From positions 1 to 16,878 of the forward strand of contig JBJEQT010000054.1 of assembly GCA_051881895.1 (NCBI GenBank): a DNA stretch of 16,878 nt, given 5' to 3'. Shown one piece after another: positions 1 through 6,743 of the stretch; within the stretch, counting starts at the first letter, position 1; every line of letters starts with the position of its first letter. Both the position numbers and the translations under genes were made by a program. The notes under the pieces were generated by a model. It was not told where the DNA came from. It worked only from the letters and a program-made list of their open reading frames with translations, and did no database searches. The DNA comes from UBA3818 sp051881895 (GTDB lineage: Bacteria; Bacillota; Clostridia; Oscillospirales; Ruminococcaceae).

Positions 1-969
1 ATAATGTATCTGACCATCTGCTTTATCGGCATTCCGTTTATTACCGCTTACAATATCATCAGCTCCATCTTCCGAGGCATGGGTGATTCCAAAAGTCCCA
101 TGTACTTTATTGCCATAGCCTGTGCCGCCAACATTGCACTGGATTATCTGTTTATTGGCGTAATGAAGCTGGGGCCTGCCGGTGCGGCTTTGGGTACGAC
201 CTTATCTCAGACGATCAGTGTCATTGTTTCATTGGGTATCATCCTGAAAAGGCAGACAGGACTCGTCCTAAAAAGGGAACATCTCCGCCCTCGGAAGAAT
301 ATCATGGGTTCTCTATTAAAAATCGGACTCCCAGTCGCTTTCCAGGATGGGTTTATTCAAATCTCCTTTATTGTGATCACTGTCATCGCCAATTCCCGTG
401 GCCTGAACGATGCTGCAGCAGTCGGCATTGTGGAAAAAATCATCAGTTTCTTATTCCTGTTGCCATCCTCCATGCTATCTACGGTTTCCACTCTGGCCGC
501 TCAAAATATCGGCGCAGGCAAACATGAAAGGGCGAAGCAAACTTTACGATATGCGATCATACTTTCCGTTTCTTTCGGCGCGCTTTCCGTCCTTGTGATG
601 CAGCTGGCGGCGGAATCTTTTGTCAGCCTATTCTCGCCTGACGCAGAAGTAATCCGTCTGGGGAGTCAATACATGCGTGGTTACATCTGGGATTGCGTTT
701 TAGCAGGCATTCATTTCTGCTTCAGCGGCTATTTTTGTGCCTACGGATTGTCTGGATTCTCCTTTCTGCACAATTCAATTTCCATTGTCTGCGCCCGGAT
801 TCCATTGGCGTATCTGGCATCAAAACACTTCGTGGACACATTATTCCCCATGGGACTTGCAACTTCGGCAGGTTCCTGCGTGTCTGTAGCTATCTGCATC
901 GGCGTATTTATTTGGATGCAGAGAAAGGAACAAAAAAATGGAGAAAAGCGGATTATTTCAAATCAGTGA
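1..969 (+). CDS. MATE family efflux transporter, C-terminal part (5' end outside window)
   Basis: This is an integral membrane exporter of the MATE (multidrug and toxic compound extrusion) family, which moves cationic drugs or other small molecules outward using a Na+ or H+ gradient. The frame is open from the first base, so the start lies upstream; the 322 residues present are about 70% of a usual 440-460 residue MATE protein. Visible family features are many hydrophobic segments, an FRGMGDSKSP stretch near the beginning and the ALDYLFIGVMKLGPAGAALGTT region, both typical of the loops and helices at the end of the first MATE half; a second-half counterpart (GLPVAFQDGF, then AAAVGIVEKI) follows. 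The end carries a basic tail. The 3' end overlaps the MerR gene by 32 bases, which argues for a joint transcript and a drug-responsive pair. The substrate cannot be told from sequence. The call to family is firm. Confidence 0.93.
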   Translation: MMYLTICFIGIPFITAYNIISSIFRGMGDSKSPMYFIAIACAANIALDYLFIGVMKLGPAGAALGTTLSQTISVIVSLGIILKRQTGLVLKREHLRPRKNIMGSLLKIGLPVAFQDGFIQISFIVITVIANSRGLNDAAAVGIVEKIISFLFLLPSSMLSTVSTLAAQNIGAGKHERAKQTLRYAIILSVSFGALSVLVMQLAAESFVSLFSPDAEVIRLGSQYMRGYIWDCVLAGIHFCFSGYFCAYGLSGFSFLHNSISIVCARIPLAYLASKHFVDTLFPMGLATSAGSCVSVAICIGVFIWMQRKEQKNGEKRIISNQ

Positions 970-1765
970 TATCGCAAAAATGTTCCACCTGAGCGTGGGT
1001 ACTTTGCGTCATTACGAAAAGCAGGGACTGTTGCATCCGGAATATGTTGATCCAGAAACAGGGTATCGCTATTATAGTACCCGGCAGTTTGAGAGTTTGA
1101 ACACCACCCGTTATCTTCGGGTGCTGAATACTCCCTTGGACCAAATTGCTGATTTTCTGAAAAATCGCGATATCAATCATATTCAGGAATTGCTCCGCCA
1201 ACAAAAAGAGATGGTCATCCGAAAACGCAAAGAGCTGGAGACGATTGAAAGAAAAATTGATCATCGACTGCGGCAAATTGAAGATGCCGTTTCCTCTGAA
1301 TTAGATGTAATCCGCTTCGTGACCTTTCCGGCGAGAAGAATCACTTGGATTCGCAATCCGCTCTCGATTGGATCACACCTTGATCTGGAAGTACCAATCC
1401 GTCAGTTGGAAGCGAAGCAGAAAGATGCTCTGGCCTTTCTTGGGAAAATCGGCGTTGGTATTTCGCGGGATCATCTGATTGCTCAAACGTATCAAAAATA
1501 CGATTTGGTCTTCATGCTCCTTGACCCGGAAGATGAATTTGAGGGATATATTGAGGAACTTCCGGCCGAAAACTGTATTACCCTTCGATTTTGCGGAAGT
1601 CATGCTGATGCCCCCGCTCAATATCAAAAACTAAAGACCTTTATCGACAACCACAACCTGCAAATTGCTGGCTTCTCAAAGGAAATCACAATGATTGATT
1701 ATGGGATTACAAATGACATGGATAAATTCGTGACGGAAATCCAAATTCCGATTTGTCCCACGTAA
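938..1765 (+). CDS. MerR-family transcriptional regulator with GyrI-like effector domain (BmrR type)
   Basis: Predicted drug-sensing transcription factor of 275 residues, close to the length of BmrR. Residues about 6-75 form the MerR winged helix-turn-helix: FQISDIAKMFHLSVGTLRHY is followed by the YEKQGLL and TGYRYYS signatures. Residues about 76-118 are a charged coiled-coil dimerisation helix, and about 120-275 match the GyrI-like/SOUL-type ligand domain by pattern, ending in a beta strand (KFVTEIQIPI). The ATG is preceded by AAAGGA inside the MATE coding end, and the 32-base overlap suggests translational coupling. In this family the regulator binds the ligand and twists a promoter with a long spacer; here the target would probably be the MATE operon itself, whose promoter is outside the window. 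Base composition of this gene and the MATE gene looks more A/T-rich than the rest of the window. The ligand is unknown. Confidence 0.93.
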   Translation: MEKSGLFQISDIAKMFHLSVGTLRHYEKQGLLHPEYVDPETGYRYYSTRQFESLNTTRYLRVLNTPLDQIADFLKNRDINHIQELLRQQKEMVIRKRKELETIERKIDHRLRQIEDAVSSELDVIRFVTFPARRITWIRNPLSIGSHLDLEVPIRQLEAKQKDALAFLGKIGVGISRDHLIAQTYQKYDLVFMLLDPEDEFEGYIEELPAENCITLRFCGSHADAPAQYQKLKTFIDNHNLQIAGFSKEITMIDYGITNDMDKFVTEIQIPICPT

Positions 1766-1909
1766 AAAGAGTAACGATAATTTCCGGTTTATCAAACAGG
1801 CACAAGGGTGCTCTTTTGTAGGAAACCATCCCGTATGTGCGTTTTGCGTTACTGAATTCTGCACAAGGAATTGTATCCTTTGTGCCGCTTTGCAACCGTC
1901 CCTATCGCA

Positions 1910-1942
1910 AAAAAGGCGTGACCTTTGTGGTCACGCCTTTTT
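1910..1942. terminator. Bidirectional hairpin terminator between merR-like and glutaredoxin-like genes
   Basis: A perfect 14-bp stem (AAAAAGGCGTGACC at 1910-1923 with GGTCACGCCTTTTT at 1929-1942) surrounds a 5-base loop. T-runs occur on both strands (TTTTT on plus; the A-run 1909-1914 gives TTTTTT on minus). It can end the MATE-MerR transcript and, from the other side, the glutaredoxin-like gene. Confidence 0.9.
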
Positions 1943-1961
1943 GTGGTTTACTGTCTTATAG

Positions 1962-1984
1962 TCCCCGCTTTGCGGGGGATTTTT
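1962..1984 (+). terminator. Second hairpin with T-tract
   Basis: CCCCGC (1963-1968) pairs with GCGGGG (1972-1977) around a TTT loop, extended by a U-G pair, and is followed by ATTTTT on the plus strand. On the minus strand the flank lacks a T-run, so it serves plus-strand transcripts only, as a back-up to the hairpin just upstream. Confidence 0.6.
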
Positions 1985-2006
1985 GCTTGTCCATGAAGAG
2001 ATATTT

Positions 2007-2270
2007 TTAGCGAAGTACATCCAGGTCTTCCGGCAGCATGATATAAAGATCTTTATCGTCTACCACAAAGCAGGGAATGCCGATTTTGCCCTCCGCTTTG
2101 ACAGCGTCAAACTCCGGCCGATTGTCGCGCAGATTCAAAAATTTCTTCAGATGCGCCATTCCCGCAGTGACGTCTACATATCCGTAACGAATCTGTTCCG
2201 CCTCCAGAACTTTTTTTGCTTCCACGCAATCGCCGCACATGGGGCTGCCGTACATGATAACCTTTTTCAT
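2007..2270 (-). CDS. Glutaredoxin-like small thiol protein (CGDC motif)
   Basis: An 87-residue cytoplasmic protein of the thioredoxin/glutaredoxin fold. The first strand (KKVIMYGSP) leads into the redox motif C12-G-D-C15, then a helix (VEAKKVLEAE), a second strand (YGYVDVTA), and GIPCF at 64-68, where Pro66 fits the cis-proline opposite the active site; a Cys at 67 follows it. Predicted role is thiol-disulfide exchange or metal handling; clostridial genomes carry many such glutaredoxin-related proteins of unknown partner. The start is taken at the ATG ending at 2270 because AGGAG lies 8 bases before it; the in-frame GTG three codons upstream (2279) overlaps this ribosome binding site and is unlikely. 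The gene stands alone, divergent from tex, with its own promoter and a shared terminator downstream. Confidence 0.85.
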   Translation of the reverse strand: MKKVIMYGSPMCGDCVEAKKVLEAEQIRYGYVDVTAGMAHLKKFLNLRDNRPEFDAVKAEGKIGIPCFVVDDKDLYIMLPEDLDVLR

Positions 2271-2290
2271 CGTAATCACTCCTTTTATTT

Positions 2291-2319
2291 ATTCTATTTC
2301 ACCGGAAATCTTTTGTCAA
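2291..2319 (-). promoter_or_regulatory. Sigma-A type promoter of the glutaredoxin-like gene
   Basis: On the minus strand, TTGACA (2319-2314) is separated by 17 bases from TAGAAT (2296-2291). The predicted transcript start is about 15-20 bases upstream of the ATG codon, leaving a short leader that holds AAAGGAG. Confidence 0.85.
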
Positions 2320-2373
2320 TGCCCATCTGCCCATCCGAAAATGATGCTTTTTCTTCTTTTTCGCGCAAAAACA

Positions 2374-2382
2374 TGGTATAAT
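2374..2382 (+). promoter_or_regulatory. Extended -10 promoter of the tex operon
   Basis: TGGTATAAT matches the extended -10 consensus TGnTATAAT. No good -35 box lies 17 bases upstream (the sequence there is T-rich, TTCTTT), as expected for an extended -10 promoter. Transcription would start near 2389, giving a leader of about 130 bases before the TTG start of tex. Confidence 0.75.
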
Positions 2383-2416
2383 AATCAAAATATCCATCCA
2401 ATCATCTCTGCCTTTG

Positions 2417-2449
2417 AGGCGACGGCCTCCGCGTGGGCGGCGGTCGCTT
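2417..2449 (+). other. Hairpin in the tex leader
   Basis: AGGCGAC (2417-2423) pairs with GTCGCTT (2443-2449), including one G-U pair; after a G-G mismatch GCC (2425-2427) pairs with GGC (2439-2441) around an 11-base loop. It is followed by ATTTTGT. It could be a weak attenuator or a stabilising 5' structure. It matches no riboswitch class I recognise. Confidence 0.4.
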
Positions 2450-2519
2450 ATTTTGTCTTGCCATCCCGTATGAGGTTCTTCTCATGCGACCAATCTACAC
2501 CGAAAGAAGGAAACTGATT

Positions 2520-4682
2520 TTGAACATAACCGCTCGTTTGGCCGAAGAATTCCGCCTGCGTCCCCAGCAGGTTCAAAATACCATCGATCTGATTGACCAG
2601 GGAAATACCATCCCTTTTATCGCCCGCTACCGCAAAGAGATGACTGGCTCTCTGGACGACCAGCTTCTGCGGGAACTGGCAGACCGGCTGGAATATCTCA
2701 GAGGGCTGGAAAAACGCAAGGAAGAGGTTCTTGCCTCCATCGAAAGCCAAGGCAAACTGGACGATTCCCTGTCTCAATTCATTTCGGCCGCCGCCACCTT
2801 GGCGGAGGTGGAAGATTTGTACCGGCCTTTCAAGCCAAAACGACGGACCCGTGCTTCCATTGCCCGGGAAAAAGGGCTGGAGCCGCTGGCGCAGCGGATC
2901 TTCGCACAGGAAAAAGACTCCCCTTCGCCGGAAGAAATGGCCGAGCCGTTCGTCTCGGCAGAAACCGGGATCGAGACCATCGGCGATGCTTTGGCCGGCG
3001 CGGCGGATATTATTGCAGAAACTGTGTCCGATTCCGCCGAACTGCGCAAAACCCTGCGAAATTTTCTTTTGATGCATGCTGTTTTAAAAACAGAGGGAAA
3101 ACCCGGAGCCGACCCTGTCTATGATATGTATGCCGCTTATTCGGAGCCGGTAGCGAAAATCGCGCCTCACCGAGTGCTGGCAATCGACCGCGCGGAGCGG
3201 GAGGGCGCGCTGAAAGTCTCGCTGGAAGCAGACCTGGAACGCTGCCGCAAAACAATCGCCCGCGACTTTGTAAAAGAAAACACCCTTTGTGCAGATTTTG
3301 TGCGCGAGGCCGCTTTTGACGGATTTTCCCGGCTGATCTTTCCCTCTCTGGAACGCGAAGTCCGCAATACCCTCACCGAAAAAGCCGCGGAACAAGCCAT
3401 TCGGGTATTCGGCGTTAATCTGCAGCAGCTTTTGATGCAGCCGCCGGTGAAAAACGCCGTTACGCTGGGGCTGGACCCGGCGTATCGCACCGGCTGCAAG
3501 CTGGCGGTGGTCGATGCCGCCGGAAAGGTGCTGGACACGGCTGTCATTTATCCTACCCCGCCTCAAAACAAAATCGGTCCGGCCAAGGAAAAATGTAAAC
3601 AGTTGATTGAAAAATACGGCGTCAGTGTGATTGCCATCGGCAACGGGACTGCCTCTCACGAATCAGAGGTCTTTGTCGCCGATCTTCTGCGGGAAATTCC
3701 GCAAAAGGTTTCCTATATGGTGGTCAGCGAGGCGGGCGCGTCGGTTTACTCCGCTTCTAAATTGGCCGCCGAGGAATTTCCCCAATACGATGTGTCCTTG
3801 CGCTCCGCGGTGTCCATCGCGCGGCGGCTGCAGGACCCTCTGGCCGAATTGGTCAAAATCGACCCCAAAGCCATCGGCGTTGGGCAGTATCAGCACGATA
3901 TGCCCCGTGCCCGCCTGGACGAGACGCTGGCCGGCGTCGTAGAAAACTGTGTTAACACGGTAGGCGTGGACCTCAACACCGCCTCGTTCTCCCTTTTAAG
4001 CCATGTCGCGGGCATCAGCACCGCTTTGGCCAAAAACATCGTGGCCTTCCGGGAAGAAAACGGACCGTTCTCCTCCCGAAAACAACTGCAGGAAGTGAAT
4101 AAACTCGGTAAAAAAGCCTATGAACAGTGCGCCGGGTTTTTGCGGGTTCCGGAAAGCGACGATCTGTTGGACCATACCGCCGTCCATCCGGAAAGCTATG
4201 AGGCCGCCCGGACTTTGCTGAAACTGTGCGGCTGCTCTGATGCGGATTTAAAAAGCGGGAGAATGCCGGCTGTGATGCGGGAGCTGGAAGAAGCCCGTTT
4301 GCCCGGCCTGGCTAAGGAACTGGGCATCGGCCTGCCCACTTTGCGGGATATCATCGCCGAGCTGGCCAAGCCGGGGCGTGATCCCCGGGATGAGCTGCCT
4401 GCTCCGCTGCTTCGCACCGACATCCTTTCCATGGAGGATTTAAAAGAAGGCATGGAACTGCGAGGCACCGTCCGGAATGTGATTGATTTCGGCGTATTCG
4501 TGGATATCGGCGTGCACCAGGATGGGCTGGTCCACATCTCTCAGATTTGCGACCGGTTTATCCGCCATCCGTCAGAAGCGGTAAAGGTAGGCGATATTGT
4601 CACCGTTTGGGTGCTTGGGGTGGATCCGGCCAAAAAGCGGATCTCTCTGACGATGAAGAAACCCGCCGGGAAGAAGGAGTGA
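2520..4682 (+). CDS. tex: Tex-family RNA-binding protein (S1 domain)
   Basis: A 720-residue Tex protein, the length usual in Firmicutes (B. subtilis YdcI is about the same). Tex binds nucleic acid and is linked to transcription and RNA metabolism. The N-terminal helical part carries the hallmark stretch DQGNTIPFIARYRKEMTGSL (residues about 26-45) and PFKPKRRTRASIA. A YqgF/RNase H-like domain begins near residue 315 (LGLDPAYRTGCKLAVVD), helix-hairpin-helix segments lie at about 480-545 (GISTALAKNIVAFREENG), and an S1 domain closes the protein at about 640-716 (GTVRNVIDFGVFVDIG). The start is set at TTG 2520, 8 bases after AAGGA and giving the family's usual N-terminus; an ATG at 2484 with an upstream GAGG and a GTG at 2433 are in frame but would add residues not seen in relatives. 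It is first in an operon with the two PH-domain genes, the next starting 4 bases after its stop. Confidence 0.96.
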   Translation: MNITARLAEEFRLRPQQVQNTIDLIDQGNTIPFIARYRKEMTGSLDDQLLRELADRLEYLRGLEKRKEEVLASIESQGKLDDSLSQFISAAATLAEVEDLYRPFKPKRRTRASIAREKGLEPLAQRIFAQEKDSPSPEEMAEPFVSAETGIETIGDALAGAADIIAETVSDSAELRKTLRNFLLMHAVLKTEGKPGADPVYDMYAAYSEPVAKIAPHRVLAIDRAEREGALKVSLEADLERCRKTIARDFVKENTLCADFVREAAFDGFSRLIFPSLEREVRNTLTEKAAEQAIRVFGVNLQQLLMQPPVKNAVTLGLDPAYRTGCKLAVVDAAGKVLDTAVIYPTPPQNKIGPAKEKCKQLIEKYGVSVIAIGNGTASHESEVFVADLLREIPQKVSYMVVSEAGASVYSASKLAAEEFPQYDVSLRSAVSIARRLQDPLAELVKIDPKAIGVGQYQHDMPRARLDETLAGVVENCVNTVGVDLNTASFSLLSHVAGISTALAKNIVAFREENGPFSSRKQLQEVNKLGKKAYEQCAGFLRVPESDDLLDHTAVHPESYEAARTLLKLCGCSDADLKSGRMPAVMRELEEARLPGLAKELGIGLPTLRDIIAELAKPGRDPRDELPAPLLRTDILSMEDLKEGMELRGTVRNVIDFGVFVDIGVHQDGLVHISQICDRFIRHPSEAVKVGDIVTVWVLGVDPAKKRISLTMKKPAGKKE

Positions 4683-4686
4683 GGAT

Positions 4687-5127
4687 ATGAAAAAGAACAC
4701 CCTGCCCCGCCGGGCCCTGTTTCTTTGGCAGATTCGCGCCTGCGTCGTAACCTTTCTGGTGGCTTTTCTGCTGACGCTCCTTCTGTCCGATTTTCCGTTT
4801 TGGCACCGCCTGTCCCTGATTCTGATCGGCGTTCTCTTTCTTTTTTTCTTTTGCGTTTACTACCCGCTCAAACGCATCAAATTCACATTCTTTCTGCATG
4901 ACGGAAATCTGATTGTCGACTGCGGCGTATTCTACAACCGCCGCAGAGTCGTCCCGCTGGACAACATCCAGTACGTTACGACCCTGCGCACGCCGGACAT
5001 GCTGCCGTTCGGCCTTGCTTCTGTTATGATCCACAGCGTAGGCACATCGCTGTATCTTCCCTGCCTTTTCTTTGCTGACGCCCAAAATCTGCAGGAATAC
5101 TGCGCCCGCCGAAAAAAACGCAGATAA
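4687..5127 (+). CDS. ydbS: PH-domain membrane protein, YdbS-like
   Basis: A 146-residue membrane protein of the bacterial PH (bPH2, formerly DUF304) type. Two hydrophobic helices (about 17-34 and 42-59) form a hairpin, followed by a cytoplasmic bPH2 domain of strands (FTFFLHDGNLIVDCGVFYNRR, split by a turn, then VVPLDNIQYV) and a basic end (CARRKKRR). In B. subtilis a short YdbS and a long YdbT with the same architecture are adjacent, belong to the sigma-W envelope-stress regulon and have been linked to resistance to a circular bacteriocin; the same order here supports the assignment. The ATG follows GGAGTGAGGAT and lies 4 bases after the tex stop, so it is probably co-transcribed and coupled to tex. 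No sigma-W-like promoter was seen in front of it. The biochemical role is unknown. Confidence 0.85.
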   Translation: MKKNTLPRRALFLWQIRACVVTFLVAFLLTLLLSDFPFWHRLSLILIGVLFLFFFCVYYPLKRIKFTFFLHDGNLIVDCGVFYNRRRVVPLDNIQYVTTLRTPDMLPFGLASVMIHSVGTSLYLPCLFFADAQNLQEYCARRKKRR

Positions 5128-5136
5128 GGAGGAGTT

Positions 5137-6684
5137 GTGTTGGAACACCGCACCCATCCCATCACGCTGCTGCAGATGGTTTGGCGATTTTTGTTTCTGT
5201 TGATTTTCCCGGTTGCCCGCGGCTTTCTCACCGCTCTGTCCGGCGGAACTGTGTCCCTATGGCTTGACGGCGCCTGGAAGGATATTTTGATCATCGCCGC
5301 CATTTTTCTGCTGGCCTTTTTGCAGTGGTGGTGCCTGCGCTATCGCTGGGAAACGGCTGGTCTTTCCATCCGCAAAGGAGTTCTGTTCCGCCGGCGGATG
5401 TTCATTCCCACCTCTAAAATCATCACCATGTCGCTGACCCGCCCTTTTTATCTGAAGCCTGTCGGCGGCGTTCAGCTTCGGGTAGATACCTGGGCCGGAA
5501 CCGGGAACAATATGGATATCTCGCTGATCCTGCCGAAAAAAACGGCGGTGGCTATCTTCGACAAACGGGCGAACACCTTGACTGACCCGGATTTTGCCCC
5601 GCGGGAATACCATCCCAAAGGGCTTTATATCACCTGCCTTTCGGCTATTCTCAGCAGCTCGTTCGCCAGTGTTTTGTTTTTTGCCACCTTTATCTCCCAA
5701 ACCGGTTCGCTGCTCGGACAGGAGTTCGCCGACCGAATTACCGGCACCTTTGAGCGCCTGACCCGCGCGATCGCCTGGGGAATCCCGCCCGCGACGGTGG
5801 CAGTGGCTTATCTGATCATCTTCGGCTGGCTGTACTCTTTCATCCGCAACCTGATCCGGCACAAAAACTTTGTGGTGCGCCGCCATAAGCAGGAGTTGTT
5901 GATCGACAGCGGAATTATCACCAACCGAAGCTACTCCGTCCGCCTGGATGAGATCAATTATATCGACATCCGTCAAAGCCTGGTCACCAAACTGTTGGGT
6001 CTGTATTCTGTTTTCGTCAACGCGGTTGGGTACGGAAAGGAAAAAGATGATATTTCCGCCATGATCCCGGCCAATTCCTGGGATCGCCTGCAGCGGCATC
6101 TGCACTTTTTGCTGCCGGAATTCACCACTTCCCCACGTCAGGTCAAACCCAACGGCGGGGCTATTTTCCGCTTTATTCTGGACCCTCTGGTTCCGACGCT
6201 GCTGATCCCGGCAGCCGGCGCTGTGATAGCGATGCTTTTTCCAAGCTGGGCAGACTTTACCTATTCTATCGTATGTATGGCAATGATCCCCTGCTTGTGG
6301 TTTCTGGCAGTGCGGCTTTTGGACTTTTTCTCTTCCGGAATCGGGCGCCAGGGAAATATATTCACCCTGCGTTATTCCAGCGGGAATCAGCTCCACACGG
6401 TTGTTCTTCCTCGGGAGCGAATCTCCCAGGTCGTTCTTCGCCAAAGCCCGATTCAGTCCTTTGACCGCCGGTGCGATGTCTTTGTTTATTCCATGTCGGA
6501 AAAAAGGACCCGCCACCACATCCGCAACCTGGACGTTGCCCAGGCAATGGAGATCTTCGGGTGCAACGAGACCGGCGCTATCCCTTTTATCGGCAACCAG
6601 AAGCCGTTGATTTCCCTGACCGAATATCTGCATCCTTTTCCCAATTATCTTCGCAGCTGGAAGCCCTTTTGGAAAAAAGGATAA
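5137..6684 (+). CDS. ydbT: Multi-PH-domain membrane protein, YdbT-like
   Basis: A 515-residue membrane protein with three repeats of a hydrophobic pair followed by a bPH2 domain: helices at about 12-34 and 49-66 with PH at 70-145, helices at 164-186 and 213-234 with PH at 243-325, and helices at 350-368 and 374-395 with PH at 397-475. Each PH repeat carries the same signature, a G[VI][LI]xxR turn then an x-L-x-x-I-x strand (for example SGIITNRSYSVRLDEINYI). It is the long partner of the preceding YdbS-like protein and sits 9 bases downstream of it. The start is uncertain by one codon: TAAGGAGG (5125-5132) lies 4 bases before GTG 5137 and 7 bases before TTG 5140, so TTG has the better spacing. 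The function is inferred only from the B. subtilis pair. The stop codon abuts the operon terminator. Confidence 0.87.
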   Translation: MLEHRTHPITLLQMVWRFLFLLIFPVARGFLTALSGGTVSLWLDGAWKDILIIAAIFLLAFLQWWCLRYRWETAGLSIRKGVLFRRRMFIPTSKIITMSLTRPFYLKPVGGVQLRVDTWAGTGNNMDISLILPKKTAVAIFDKRANTLTDPDFAPREYHPKGLYITCLSAILSSSFASVLFFATFISQTGSLLGQEFADRITGTFERLTRAIAWGIPPATVAVAYLIIFGWLYSFIRNLIRHKNFVVRRHKQELLIDSGIITNRSYSVRLDEINYIDIRQSLVTKLLGLYSVFVNAVGYGKEKDDISAMIPANSWDRLQRHLHFLLPEFTTSPRQVKPNGGAIFRFILDPLVPTLLIPAAGAVIAMLFPSWADFTYSIVCMAMIPCLWFLAVRLLDFFSSGIGRQGNIFTLRYSSGNQLHTVVLPRERISQVVLRQSPIQSFDRRCDVFVYSMSEKRTRHHIRNLDVAQAMEIFGCNETGAIPFIGNQKPLISLTEYLHPFPNYLRSWKPFWKKG

Positions 6685-6721
6685 AAAAAAGAGAAACCGG
6701 AAAAACCGGTTTCTCTTTTTT
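6685..6721. terminator. Bidirectional terminator between ydbT-like and DHHW genes
   Basis: A perfect 16-bp stem (AAAAAAGAGAAACCGG at 6685-6700 with its complement at 6706-6721) encloses an AAAAA loop. A-runs and T-runs on both flanks allow termination from either strand. It starts at the base after the ydbT stop and lies 22 bases beyond the stop of the minus-strand DHHW gene. Confidence 0.93.
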
Positions 6722-6743
6722 ATTGGGCCGTATCCTTAAAGAA

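Noticed and set aside
1799..1885. Small inverted repeats after the merR-like gene (GCAC-AAGG-GTGC at 1800-1811; GCACAAGGA / TCCTTTGTGC at 1861-1885)
   Set aside because: Stems are short or bulged and lack a good T-run; the stronger hairpin at 1910-1942 explains termination. The repeated GCACAAGG could be chance.
2448..3077. 209-codon open frame on the minus strand over the tex N-terminus
   Set aside because: Antisense shadow of the conserved Tex N-terminal domain.
5257..6633. 458-codon open frame on the minus strand opposite the ydbT-like gene
   Set aside because: It lies wholly antisense to a protein with clear membrane helices and three PH domains, has no ribosome binding site and gives a residue mix without recognisable domains.
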